From Chloroflexota bacterium (GTDB lineage: Bacteria; Chloroflexota; Limnocylindria; P2-11E), in the NCBI GenBank assembly GCA_027310565.1, contig DAIDAP010000001.1:124001-188000 (forward strand): a DNA stretch of 64,000 nucleotides, read 5' to 3'. Shown here in pieces: positions 1-7,654 of the stretch. Position 1 is the first letter of the stretch. Each line of letters opens with the position of its first letter. The notes beneath the pieces are model-generated. The model was given only the letters and a program-made list of their open reading frames with translations, did not search any database and had not been told where the DNA came from. The position numbers and the translations under genes were made by a program.

Positions 1-1
1 G

Positions 2-64
2 GAGCTGCGCGCGTATCGGATCGCGCCCGACGGCGCCGTGCGGGAGGCCGACCTCATCACGTAA
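2..64 (+). CDS. 3' end of an unidentified protein (partial)
   Basis: An open frame enters from the left edge and stops with TAA at 62-64. The last 20 residues end in ADLIT. Composition is ordinary for a GC-rich coding end, and a serpin gene starts 75 bases downstream on the same strand. Too little remains to assign a family. Confidence 0.4.
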   Translation, partial: ELRAYRIAPDGAVREADLIT

Positions 65-138
65 GGCCGTGCTGGCTGGCGGAACCCGCCGGGCGCGCGC
101 ACGTTGTACCGGTAGACCGTTCCCCGGAGGATCCGACG

Positions 139-1401
139 ATGCGTGCGTCCCGCGCGCTGCTCATGGCGGTGCTGGCCGGTCTGGTCGTCTCGGCGTGCGC
201 CGGCCCCGCCGCCGCGGCGGAGGAGATCCGCTCGTCGGCTCCGCGCGGGTCCGCGGACGCCGCCGCCGCGGCGAAGGCCGCGGCCGCGCTCGACGCGTTC
301 GCGACCGACCTCTACCGCGAGCTGGCGAAGAAGGAGGGCAACCTCGTGCTCTCCCCGTACAGCGTCGCCGTCGCGCTCGCGATGGCGCGCGCCGGCGCGG
401 CCGGCGAGACCGCCGCGCAGATGGACGCCGTGCTGTACGCCGCGCTGGCGGGCGACCTGGACGCCGGGTACAACGCGCTCGATCAGGCCCTCGCGACACG
501 TTCGGGGAAGTTCAAGGTCGGCGATCAGACCCTCGAGCTCGAGCTCGCGACGGCGAACCGGCTCTGGGGCCAGAAGGGCTTCACGTTCGAGCAGGCCTTC
601 CTCGACCGTCTCGCCGCGTCGTACGGGGCGGGCATGCAGATCGTCGACTACAAGGCGGCGCCGGAAGCGTCCCGCAAGACCATCAACGCCTGGGTCGAGG
701 AGCGCACGCGCGGCCGCATCGTGGACCTCATCCCGCAGGGCGTCATCGACGCGCTGACCCGTCTCGTGCTCACGAACGCGATCTACCTCAAGGCGAGCTG
801 GCTGTACCGGTTCGGCGACGCGACTGCGGCGCCGTTCACGCTCGCCGACGGGTCCAGCGTCCAGGCGCAGCTCATGCCCCTCAGCGAGGGCCTCCAGTAC
901 GGCAGGGGCGACGGCTACCAGGCCGTGCAGCTGCCGTACGCCGGCGGGCTCGCGATGATCGCGCTCGTGCCCGACGCCGGGACGCTCGCCGCGTTCGAGG
1001 CGTCGCTCGACGGCACCAAGCTGCGGGCGATCGTCGGCGGCCTGCGCTCGACCCGCGTCGATCTGTGGCTGCCCAAGTTCTCCTACCGGACCGAGGCGAG
1101 CCTCAAGGACACACTCGGCGTGCTCGGTATGCCGGTCGCGTTCACCGGCGAGGCGGACTTCTCGGGCATCACGAAGGAGGCCCCGCTCGAGATCGCCGAC
1201 GTCCTGCACCAGGCGTTCATCGCGGTCGACGAGAAGGGCACCGAGGCCGCGGCCGCGACAGCGGTCGTCATGCGCGAGACGGCCGCGCCGGCCGACCAGG
1301 TCGAGCTGCGCATCGACCGGCCGTTCCTGTACCTCATCCAGGACACCGCGACCGGCGCGATCCTGTTCATGGGACGCGTGAGCGACCCGACGAAGTCGTA
1401 A
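139..1401 (+). CDS. Serpin family lipoprotein
   Basis: Serine/cysteine protease inhibitor of the serpin fold, probably exported and lipid-anchored to protect the cell surface from proteases. The 420-residue length is normal for the family. The N-terminus is a signal peptide with a lipobox (LVVSAC, Cys at about residue 20). Serpin landmarks follow in order: NLVLSPYSVAVALAMA near residue 70, LTNAIYLKASW near 215, a hinge/reactive loop starting EKGTEAAAATAVVMRE near 372, and the C-terminal strand PFLYLIQD followed by GAILFMGRV. The alanine-rich hinge is typical of inhibitory serpins, so it is probably an active inhibitor; the target protease is unknown. GGAGGA lies 7 bases before the ATG. It converges with the membrane protein gene that ends at 1408. 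Confidence 0.9.
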   Translation: MRASRALLMAVLAGLVVSACAGPAAAAEEIRSSAPRGSADAAAAAKAAAALDAFATDLYRELAKKEGNLVLSPYSVAVALAMARAGAAGETAAQMDAVLYAALAGDLDAGYNALDQALATRSGKFKVGDQTLELELATANRLWGQKGFTFEQAFLDRLAASYGAGMQIVDYKAAPEASRKTINAWVEERTRGRIVDLIPQGVIDALTRLVLTNAIYLKASWLYRFGDATAAPFTLADGSSVQAQLMPLSEGLQYGRGDGYQAVQLPYAGGLAMIALVPDAGTLAAFEASLDGTKLRAIVGGLRSTRVDLWLPKFSYRTEASLKDTLGVLGMPVAFTGEADFSGITKEAPLEIADVLHQAFIAVDEKGTEAAAATAVVMRETAAPADQVELRIDRPFLYLIQDTATGAILFMGRVSDPTKS

Positions 1402-1407
1402 GCCAGG

Positions 1408-2490
1408 TCAGCCGGCGCCGGCCACGCGCCAGGTGACCGCGATCGAGGCCGCCTCCGCGAGCGCGGCGTCGCGGTCCGCCGGACCGACGGCGCGGTACAC
1501 CAGCGCGAGGCCCTGCCGGCCGGCGACGGTGGTGAACTGACGGACGACGATCGGGCGGCCCAGGTACGTGCCGCCGTAGCGGTCGTCCACGATGAGCAGC
1601 CCGTTCGCGCGCACGACGTCCCGCTCGCGCCACTGGCCGTCGAGTCCCTGCCGCTCGCGCTCGCCGATGCTCGTCGCGTAGCCGTCGGCCGTCGAGAGCG
1701 CCAGACCCTGCGCGCGCGCGACGACGAGCGTCGCGCTCGCGGACTCGAAGCGCGCGGCCTCGCCGACGTTCCCGCTGGTGACGTTCTTCCAGCCAGGCGG
1801 GAGCGCGAGCTCGAACCCGACCTGCTCGAAGCGCTCGCCCGTCGCGGCGGGGGCGCGCAGCTCGGGGACGAGCCGCGGCTCGAGCGCGTAGGTGACGAAG
1901 CGCAGCCGCGACACCTCGTCGGCGAGGACGAGCCAGCCGCTCACCAGCACGACGACGAACGCGACGACCGCGAGGGCCGGCGGGAGGATGCTGCGGACGT
2001 TCAGCGCGATCCCCGCGAGCACGCGCGCGAGCAGCGCGAGCAGCCAGACCGCGACGGCGGCGGCGAACGCGGTGACGCCGAGCAGGTCCGGCGCGACGAC
2101 GAGCAGCGCGATCGGGATCGGGACGAGCAGCAGCGGCGCGAGCGCGAACGTGAGCGCCGTGTAGAGCTGGTCGAGCGAGCCCGGCCGCCGGAGCAGCCGC
2201 AGGACGAGGCTGGCGACCCACGCCACGATCGCCGCGGCGATGGCCAGGCGGACGCCCAAGAAGAACGCGCCGGCGAGGATCGGGCCGACGAAGGCCCAGG
2301 CCGCGAGGCCCTTCGAGGCGAGCACGAGGACGTCCGTGCCGAGCGAGAGCGCGACGCCGGCGGTGAGCGCCACGAGGACGCCGGCGAGCCCGTAGTGCTC
2401 GCGCGCCAGCGTGCGGGCGAAATCGAACGGATGCAGGACCGAGCGCACGACCTCGGCCCGGAACCAGCCCAGCTCGCCCGACGCTTCCAT
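1408..2490 (-). CDS. YIP1-like polytopic membrane protein with C-terminal soluble domain
   Basis: About 360 residues from the ATG at 2490. A short cytoplasmic start (ELGWFRAEVVRSVLHPFDF) is followed by roughly five hydrophobic spans between residues 30 and 200, resembling YIP1-family membrane proteins. After a further span the C-terminal 160 residues are soluble and resemble the PsbP/DUF1795-type alpha-beta domain often found behind such modules. Function is unknown. The frame stays open to 2622, but the extra residues would cross a terminator hairpin and look non-coding, so 2490 is preferred. A promoter, a 14-codon ORF and two hairpins lie upstream on the same strand and may control expression. 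Confidence 0.6.
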   Translation of the reverse strand: MEASGELGWFRAEVVRSVLHPFDFARTLAREHYGLAGVLVALTAGVALSLGTDVLVLASKGLAAWAFVGPILAGAFFLGVRLAIAAAIVAWVASLVLRLLRRPGSLDQLYTALTFALAPLLLVPIPIALLVVAPDLLGVTAFAAAVAVWLLALLARVLAGIALNVRSILPPALAVVAFVVVLVSGWLVLADEVSRLRFVTYALEPRLVPELRAPAATGERFEQVGFELALPPGWKNVTSGNVGEAARFESASATLVVARAQGLALSTADGYATSIGERERQGLDGQWRERDVVRANGLLIVDDRYGGTYLGRPIVVRQFTTVAGRQGLALVYRAVGPADRDAALAEAASIAVTWRVAGAG

Positions 2491-2548
2491 CCCTTCGACG
2501 GTACGCGCGCGCGCCGCGGGGCGTTCGGCCACCGTCGCGCGATCGACA

Positions 2549-2582
2549 CAACAAAAGCGGCCCCCGCGTCCGGGAGCCGCTT
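2549..2582 (-). terminator. Rho-independent terminator or attenuator ahead of the membrane protein gene
   Basis: On the minus strand an 11-bp stem with one mismatch (arms 2576-2582 plus 2571-2574 against 2555-2561 plus 2563-2566) closes a 4-base loop and runs straight into TTTTGTTG. It lies 60 bases before the start at 2490 and downstream of the promoter and short ORF at 2734-2862. It could end that short transcript or attenuate the gene below. Confidence 0.7.
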
Positions 2583-2710
2583 CGTGTTCGCTTCGAGGTT
2601 CGCCCTTCGGTGCCGACGACATCAGGCCTCACTTCTGGCCTCGATGTGGCGAGTCGCGATCGAGCGCGACCGTCGTTCCACTCGGATCAGCCGTCGGCAC
2701 CCGTGGTCGT

Positions 2711-2729
2711 GCCCCCTTCCGCCGGGGGC
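2711..2729 (-). other. Hairpin immediately after the 14-codon ORF
   Basis: GCCCCC and GGGGGC form a perfect 6-bp stem around a 7-base loop, starting 4 bases after the stop codon of the short ORF at 2734-2778. It has no T tract and so is not a terminator by itself; it may be part of an attenuation structure. Confidence 0.5.
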
Positions 2730-2733
2730 GTCG

Positions 2734-2778
2734 TCAATCGACCTGAAGGACTCCGAACACTTTGTGCAGCCGGACCAT
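2734..2778 (-). CDS. 14-codon ORF with a strong ribosome site (possible leader peptide)
   Basis: Reads MVRLHKVFGVLQVD then TGA. The ATG is preceded by AGGAGGTG with 2 bases between, one of the strongest ribosome sites in the window, and a sigma-70-like promoter lies 57-84 bases upstream. A stem-loop follows the stop at once and a terminator lies 150 bases further on. The arrangement of promoter, strongly translated mini-ORF, hairpin and terminator suggests a leader peptide or a genuine microprotein. There is no run of a single regulatory amino acid, so classic amino-acid attenuation is not supported. Confidence 0.45.
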   Translation of the reverse strand: MVRLHKVFGVLQVD

Positions 2779-2816
2779 GACACCTCCTGTGCGTTGGTGG
2801 TGGTCTGGTTTGCTCC

Positions 2817-2828
2817 GTTCCGCGGAAC
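2817..2828. promoter_or_regulatory. 12-bp palindrome at the expected start of transcription
   Basis: GTTCCGCGGAAC is a perfect palindrome located where the transcript from the promoter at 2835-2862 should begin. A repressor bound here would block initiation. It may also be chance in GC-rich DNA. Confidence 0.35.
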
Positions 2829-2834
2829 ACCTCC

Positions 2835-2862
2835 GTTGTACACCCGGCCACGCGAGCGTCAA
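2835..2862 (-). promoter_or_regulatory. Sigma-70-type promoter for the leader ORF and membrane protein
   Basis: On the minus strand TTGACG (2862-2857, 5 of 6 matches to the -35 consensus) is separated by 16 bases from TACAAC (2840-2835, 4 of 6 matches to the -10). It points at the short ORF at 2734-2778. Such a close pair is rare in this GC-rich sequence. Confidence 0.5.
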
Positions 2863-2912
2863 GAGGCGATCCCCTTACAGCATCGTGATGACGAATTCTG
2901 GTAGCGGGCGGC

Positions 2913-4031
2913 CTAGCCACGCTCCCGTGCGCGCAGGAGCGCGCGAAGCGCCGGCGGGACCGCGCGGACGTCCGGCCACCAGGATTCGTCCTCGTCCGCG
3001 CCCGCCGCGGCCGCCGCCTCGGCGAGCAGCGCGACGGCCCCGCGCAGGTCCGCGAGGCGCACGACCTCGGGGACGAAGCGGTCGCCGTCGTCGGGCATGT
3101 TGTGGTAGCCGGTGTTGGGCAGCGCGACCGCGGTCGCGGTCCAGCCCATGCGCACGAACGCCGACGACTCGCAGGTGCCCCCGGTGAGCAGCGCGCGCTG
3201 CGTCGGGATCCCCGCCGCCGCCAGGCGCTCGGCCGCGACGCGCAGGTAGCGCTCGCCGTCGTTGCTGAACGTGTTGTAGACGTCTCCCGGGCGGATGACG
3301 ACGCCGGCGCCGGCGCGCGCCTGCGGCAGCGCGCGGCTCGCCTCGAGCGAGACGACCACCGCGTCGCGCGGCAGCAGCCCGTCCTCGGCGACCAGGCGCG
3401 CGCCGTACAGGCCGGTCTCCTCGGCGCGCGTGAACACCGCGCGGACGTCATGCGGCCGCGGCTCGTCGCGAAGCGCCGCGAGGACCAGCACGACGACCGC
3501 GCACAGCGCGAGGTCGTCCGCGGCACGCAGCCGCAGCTCGTCGCCGGCGGCCGCGAAGGCCGGCAGGTCGAGGACGGCCCACTGCCCGACGGCCAGCGGA
3601 CGCTCGGCGCGGATGCGGCAGTGGCCGGGCGAGTTGTGCGCGAGGTCGACCTGGCGGACGAAGTCGTCGAGCGTCGCGCGGAAGGGCGGCGCGTCGCCGT
3701 CCTCGTGGACCAGGACCGGGACCGCACGGCGGAGCATGCGCTCGTGGAAGCCGCCGAGCACGCGTACGCGCCCCGCCGCGCCGTCCGCGGAGACGACGTC
3801 GAAGGCGGGGTGGTCGGTGTGCGCGACGAGCGCGAGCGAGCGCCGCGGCGCGCCGCGCGTCACCCGCGCGTGCGGCTGCGCGTACGCGTCGGTCTCGGTC
3901 GCGACGCCGAGCGCCGCGAGCTCGCGCGCGATCGCGCGCGCGGCGTGGTGCTCGTGGTACGGCGCCGTCGGGGCCGACGCGATCCGCTCCACCGTCGCGA
4001 GCGCGGCGTCGGCCTGCGGAAGACGGACCAT
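2913..4031 (-). CDS. M42/M28-type metallo-aminopeptidase-like protein
   Basis: Predicted zinc-dependent peptidase, cytosolic (no signal peptide), 372 residues. Family signatures: AHTDHPAFD (metal-binding His and Asp), AADDLALC (bridging Asp with general-base neighbourhood), AEETGLYGA (catalytic Glu pair), a later TGGTCESSAF segment and the closing NTGYHN. These match the co-catalytic metal centre of M42/M20/M28 hydrolases. The substrate is not defined by sequence. Transcribed away from the CysS/MshC-like gene with only 26 bases between the two starts, so the two probably share a control region. Confidence 0.75.
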   Translation of the reverse strand: MVRLPQADAALATVERIASAPTAPYHEHHAARAIARELAALGVATETDAYAQPHARVTRGAPRRSLALVAHTDHPAFDVVSADGAAGRVRVLGGFHERMLRRAVPVLVHEDGDAPPFRATLDDFVRQVDLAHNSPGHCRIRAERPLAVGQWAVLDLPAFAAAGDELRLRAADDLALCAVVVLVLAALRDEPRPHDVRAVFTRAEETGLYGARLVAEDGLLPRDAVVVSLEASRALPQARAGAGVVIRPGDVYNTFSNDGERYLRVAAERLAAAGIPTQRALLTGGTCESSAFVRMGWTATAVALPNTGYHNMPDDGDRFVPEVVRLADLRGAVALLAEAAAAAGADEDESWWPDVRAVPPALRALLRARERG

Positions 4032-4057
4032 CGCGCGCGAGGATATCGTCAGCCGAG

Positions 4058-5221
4058 GTGCTCACCCTCTACGACGCACGCCGCCGCAGGGCCGTGCCCT
4101 TCCGCCCCCGCTCGTCCACCGTCACCCTGTACGTCTGCGGCGTGACCCCGTACGACACGACGCACCTCGGCCACGCGCGGACCTTCCTCGTCTTCGACGT
4201 CCTGGTGCGCCTCCTCGAGGCCCGCGGCGCGCGCGTGCGCTACGCGCAGAACGTCACCGACATCGACGAATCGATCCTCCAGCGCGCGGCGCGCGACGGC
4301 GTGGGCTGGCGCGCGCTCGGGCGGCGCGAGGAGCGCAAGTTCCTCGAGGACATGCGCGCGCTCGGCTGGCGGCGGCCCGACGTCATGCCGCACGCGACCG
4401 CCGAGATCGCCGCGATGCAGCGCATGATCCGACGTCTGCTGCGGCAGGGGAGCGCCTATCGCCTCGACGGCGGGGTCTACTTCGACGTCGCGGCCTTCCC
4501 GCGGTACGGCGAGCTGTCGCGCTGGTCGCCAGCGCGGATGCGGCGCGTGCTCGCGACGCAGGACGACGCCGCGCTCGACGACCCGCGGCGGCGCTCGCCG
4601 CTGGACTTCGCGCTGTGGCGCCGCGTGCCCGACGGCCCGACCTGGCCGAGCCCGTGGGGCCGCGGGCGGCCGGGCTGGCACATCGAGTGCTCGGCGATGT
4701 CGCAGCGGCACCTCGGTCCGCGGATCGACGTCCACGGCGGCGGCAGCGACCTCGTGTTCCCGCACCACGAGGACGAGATCGCGCAGACCGAGTCGGCCAG
4801 CGGCGAGCGGCCCTTCGCGGGCTGGTGGATGCACGTCGCGCCGGTGTGTCTGGACGAGATGAAGATGTCGAAGTCGCTCGGGAACATGGTCTTCGTGCGG
4901 ACCGCGCTCCAGACGACCACGCCGCAGGCGCTCCGCCTCTACCTTCTCGACCGCCACTACCGGCGGCGCTTCGACCACGACGAGGTCGCGCTCGAGCGCT
5001 CGCGCGAGCGCGCGGCCGAGCTCGCCGCGCGGCTCGGGCGCGGCGCGATCGGACCCCTCGCGCGCGACGCCGCGACGCGCGAGGTCCTCGCGGCGCTCGA
5101 CGACGACCTCGACACGCACGCCGCGATCGGCGCGCTCGAGCGCGCCGCGCGGCGCGTCACCGGCGACGACGCGCGCGCGTCACTGCGCGCGGTCGCGCGG
5201 CGGATCCTGGGGATCGTCTAG
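4058..5221 (+). CDS. Short cysteinyl-tRNA synthetase / MshC-type cysteine ligase
   Basis: Class I aminoacyl-tRNA-synthetase fold that activates cysteine with ATP. Visible: the zinc-site Cys in YVCGVTPYDTTHLGHART with the HIGH-type HLGH, WHIECSAM (second zinc Cys), GGGSDLVFPHHEDE (zinc His and Glu) and MKMSKSLGN (KMSKS loop, about residue 270). At 387 residues it lacks the last 70 or so of typical CysS, where the anticodon-binding end lies. The PYDTTHLGHA wording and length resemble MshC, the mycothiol-pathway cysteine ligase, while HEDEIAQTE is CysS-like. It could be the only CysS or a thiol-biosynthesis ligase. Start is GTG at 4058. Confidence 0.75.
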   Translation: MLTLYDARRRRAVPFRPRSSTVTLYVCGVTPYDTTHLGHARTFLVFDVLVRLLEARGARVRYAQNVTDIDESILQRAARDGVGWRALGRREERKFLEDMRALGWRRPDVMPHATAEIAAMQRMIRRLLRQGSAYRLDGGVYFDVAAFPRYGELSRWSPARMRRVLATQDDAALDDPRRRSPLDFALWRRVPDGPTWPSPWGRGRPGWHIECSAMSQRHLGPRIDVHGGGSDLVFPHHEDEIAQTESASGERPFAGWWMHVAPVCLDEMKMSKSLGNMVFVRTALQTTTPQALRLYLLDRHYRRRFDHDEVALERSRERAAELAARLGRGAIGPLARDAATREVLAALDDDLDTHAAIGALERAARRVTGDDARASLRAVARRILGIV

Positions 5222-5287
5222 TCACCGGAACGGCTGGGCTGGGGAGCGGTCCGTCCGCCCTCGCGTTGCGACCTATGCTGGACGTAC

Positions 5288-5361
5288 GGCCCGGTCGCCT
5301 AGCGGTCTAGGGCGCTTCCCTTTCAAGGAAGAGGTCATGGGTTCGAATCCCATCCGGGCTA
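5288..5361 (+). tRNA. tRNA-Glu (anticodon TTC)
   Basis: The cloverleaf folds fully: acceptor GGCCCGG/CCGGGCT with a G-U first pair, D-arm beginning GCCTAGCGG, anticodon stem CTTCC/GGAAG around the loop CTTTCAA (anticodon TTC at 5322-5324), and T-arm ATGGG/CCCAT around TTCGAAT. CCA is not encoded. A TATGCT box at 5274-5279 could be its -10. It is the target of island 1: its 3' half is repeated at 7392-7435 and 12860-12904, so the present 3' half was probably supplied by the element. Confidence 0.95.
5315..5358 (+). repeat. Attachment-site core, copy 1 (inside tRNA-Glu)
   Basis: 44 bases of the tRNA 3' half, from the anticodon stem to the acceptor stem, identical to 7392-7435. A tyrosine integrase gene lies immediately downstream, the usual arrangement of attL at a tRNA target. 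Confidence 0.8.
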
Positions 5362-5383
5362 CAGACCGCGTCCTTATTGATCG

Positions 5384-6046
5384 CTACGCAGTTCGCCTTC
5401 CGTCCAGGACCCTTCTCTGCTGTGGAGGACGCATCTCTGCAGGACGCTTTCCTGCGGTGGTCATTGAGAGACGTGATGCGGTGAAGGGTGATGGCGCGCG
5501 TCGCCGCTCCGCGAGCGGACGCACCTTGCAGTAGCGCTGGACCATCCGGCTCGTGGTCCAGCCGCCTTCCACCTGGAGATCGAGCGCCGTCCCGCTGTGC
5601 GAGCGGTTGTAGTTCGTCGCCCAGGTGTGCCTGAGCATGTGCGTGCAGAGGTCGCGGATCCCGGTCCTGAGCTTGAGTCGATCGAAGAGCCGTTTGACCG
5701 ATTGCGCGGTGAGCTCGCGGCCGCGGCGGCTCGTGAACAGCGGCGAGTCATCGTCGGTGTCGCCGAGCCTGAAGTCATGGACGTACCGGTCGAGCTCCTT
5801 GGCGACCTCGATCGGCAGCGCGATCTCCCGCGGATGCACGGACTTGCTCGTCGTCGCACAAACACGCATCGCTCGTTCGGTGAGGTCGACGTCGCCGAGA
5901 CGAAGACTGATGATCTCGGCCCGGCGCAAGCCGGTGCCGAGTAGCGTCATGACGATCGCACGATCGCGCGCGCCCGTCTCGCCTTCAGACGCCCGCTCGA
6001 TGACGCGGTACATCTCGGCGTCCGTGAGATTGTACTGGACGAGCAT
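5384..6046 (-). pseudogene. Tyrosine recombinase/integrase, N-terminally truncated
   Basis: Site-specific recombinase catalytic domain. All active-site positions are visible: Arg41 (TGLRRAE), Lys68 (TTSKS), His136 and Arg139 (CTHMLRH), Trp163 in the usual His/Trp position, and nucleophile Tyr172 (VQRYCKV). At 220 residues the core-binding DNA domain of normal integrases (300-400 residues) is missing. Coding-like sequence continues about 15 codons upstream of the ATG (through KVLADVGRAFSE) to a TGA near 6100, exactly where a TIR gene fragment begins on the other strand, so the 5' part was lost in a deletion. The last 40 residues run into the tRNA-proximal end. Probably inactive unless helped in trans. 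Confidence 0.7.
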
Positions 6047-6087
6047 CTCGCTGAAAGCGCGGCCGACATCGGCGAGTACTTTCGGCA

Positions 6088-6410
6088 GCAGAATCGATCA
6101 ATGCACGCACCTGATTGCGGTCCTCTCCGAGGCCACCGTCCGGTCGTGGTGGGTCCCGTTCGAGATCGGTATTGCGACGCAGGACGGCGATGCCATCTCG
6201 TCGGTTGCGCCGATCGGCCTAGACCTCCCGGACTACCTCAAGAAGTGGCCGTTCCTGCAGACCCGAGAGGATGTCGTCGAATACGCACGAGCGGCCACGC
6301 GGGCTGAAGGGTTCTTGACGAAGAGCCTGTTCGAATCGCCGCGTGGCGAGAGACGTGATTACGCCAATCGCTTCCACGCTGATCTGAAGCGCCGACTCGG
6401 TCAGGCGTGA
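6088..6410 (+). pseudogene. C-terminal fragment of a TIR-domain protein
   Basis: About 107 codons with the hallmark second half of bacterial TIR/TIR-like proteins: RIDQCTHLIAVLSE, then RSWWVPFEIGIA, then LPDYLKKWPFL. TIR domains are NAD-cleaving or signalling modules, frequent in anti-phage defence. The first half, with the usual start and the strand-A/BB-loop region, is absent, and there is no start codon or ribosome site at the junction near 6088. It abuts the truncated 5' end of the integrase, so one deletion probably removed the start of both genes. Ends at TGA 6408-6410. Confidence 0.6.
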
Positions 6411-6444
6411 ACGCGCGCGGCGTCCGCCGCGCGAATGACGCGCG

Positions 6445-7062
6445 CTAGTTGTCGAACAGGCGCCCCTGGACGGGTACAGTCGGCTGACCTTCAACGATTC
6501 GCCGTGCTTCCTCCCAAAAGTCACGTGGAACACGGACGCGCCGTCCGGGAACCCGGGGACCAATCCCCTCTCGACGATCCGTGGTTCGAGCTACCGCCTG
6601 CAGAAGGGTCCGGACCGCGGGCCAATCGTCGGCCAACTGACTCACGATGCTCTTCGGTCGTCCAGTGCAGCCAGCACGAATCCACTTCGTTAGCGTTTCA
6701 AGCGGGAAGTTACCCGGGTAACTGGCAACCGCGAGCGCGGCCTCGACGATCTTCACCTTGGAAACCTTGAAGTCGACTCGATTCGCGAGGAGAAATGAAC
6801 TCAGCGCGATGACCGCCATGCGCTTATTCCCATCAACGAGCGGATGGTTCTTGATCAGACTACGGAAAAGCACGGCGGCCTTCTCGTGTTTCGTCCTAGG
6901 GAAGCGTTGGCGCGGCGCGTTAATAGCCGCCTCGAATAGGGCGAGTCCGTCTGCCCCTCGTAGTTGGAAGCGCGGCATCGGCTCGCCATATTCCTGTTGC
7001 GGGAAAGCGTCCTCGGCGAGCGTGTAGATGGCGTAAGCGACGTCCTTCTCGTCGAGGTACAC
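6445..7062 (-). CDS. Doc/Fic family toxin with C-terminal extension
   Basis: Fic-fold phosphotransferase/AMP-transferase of the Doc type; Doc toxins arrest translation by modifying EF-Tu. The active-site motif HPLVDGNKRMA (about residues 73-83) holds the catalytic His and the NKR phosphate loop. Typical Doc is near 125 residues; this one is 205, with about 70 extra residues (basic and proline-rich, ending QGRLFDN) of unknown role. Start is GTG at 7062, 31 bases after the stop of a 59-residue partner at 7094-7273. It lies inside the tRNA-Glu island, a common place for addiction modules. Whether it is active is not shown. Confidence 0.75.
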   Translation of the reverse strand: MYLDEKDVAYAIYTLAEDAFPQQEYGEPMPRFQLRGADGLALFEAAINAPRQRFPRTKHEKAAVLFRSLIKNHPLVDGNKRMAVIALSSFLLANRVDFKVSKVKIVEAALAVASYPGNFPLETLTKWIRAGCTGRPKSIVSQLADDWPAVRTLLQAVARTTDRREGIGPRVPGRRVRVPRDFWEEARRIVEGQPTVPVQGRLFDN

Positions 7063-7093
7063 GATTCGCCGGCCGCTGCGACCGCCGCGACGC

Positions 7094-7273
7094 TTAGTAG
7101 TCAGCTAGTTCCTTGAGCGCGGCCTTGTTGCGCGCGATCGACTTGTGAACTGCATCCTTGATTCGCGCCGAAACGCGACTCTCAAGCGTTCGCCGCTTCT
7201 CGTCGGTGAGACGTCCGTGAAGAGCGGCAGCCGCGGTGTCGCGATCAGTGCGACGCGGACTCTTGACGGCCAT
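7094..7273 (-). CDS. Small antitoxin-like protein preceding Doc
   Basis: 59 residues, beginning MAVKSPRRTDRDTAAAALHG and ending LKELADY. It is highly charged with two predicted helices. The ribosome site AGGGAGGTGA is excellent. Position directly upstream of the Doc-type toxin on the same strand makes it the natural antitoxin candidate. It does not show a clear Phd motif, so the family is left open; a small DNA-binding regulator is the alternative. Confidence 0.6.
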   Translation of the reverse strand: MAVKSPRRTDRDTAAAALHGRLTDEKRRTLESRVSARIKDAVHKSIARNKAALKELADY

Positions 7274-7391
7274 GCCTCACCTCCCTGAAGACTTTAGCCG
7301 ACTTCGTAAGGACCCTTCTCTGACGTGCATTCTGGTCGGTCTGGCGCGTCAGAACCCAATGTTTTCGTCGCTAGGTCCCTTTTCTTCGCAC

Positions 7392-7435
7392 CTTCCCTTT
7401 CAAGGAAGAGGTCATGGGTTCGAATCCCATCCGGG
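7392..7435 (+). repeat. Attachment-site core, copy 2 (between island units)
   Basis: Exact 44-base copy of tRNA-Glu 5315-5358. It lacks the 5' half of a tRNA and diverges after CCGGG (GGCTG instead of CTACA), so it is not a second tRNA gene. Confidence 0.8.
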
Positions 7436-7444
7436 GGCTGAAGC

Positions 7445-7654
7445 GACGACCTTGTCAACACGGTGGAACATTCGCTCGACCCGCGCCTGGTCGGCCGACG
7501 CGTCGAGGTACGCGTCTCGCAGAGCGAGGTCAGGGCGACGGCACTCGATTCCGGCGAGGTCGTCTGCGGTTCACGAGCGCACTCCCATCGCGGCCACGTG
7601 CCCTTCAAAGACGGGGATGTCGAGAGCACGCAACCGGTGACACGCAACCGGTGA
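7445..7654 (+). pseudogene. IS21-family IstA transposase, C-terminal remnant
   Basis: The frame reads VEHSLDPRLVGRRVEVRVSQ followed by SEVRATALDSGEVV, matching the small beta-barrel at the C-terminus of Mu/IstA-type transposases. The catalytic core is absent, no IstB follows, and the frame soon degenerates to a stop at 7652-7654. It begins within 10 bases of att copy 2, suggesting an IS inserted at or near the island junction and then decayed. Confidence 0.45.

Noticed and set aside
7392..7435. Second tRNA-Glu gene
   Set aside because: Only the 3' half is present, with no D-arm or 5' acceptor strand; it is an attachment-site copy.
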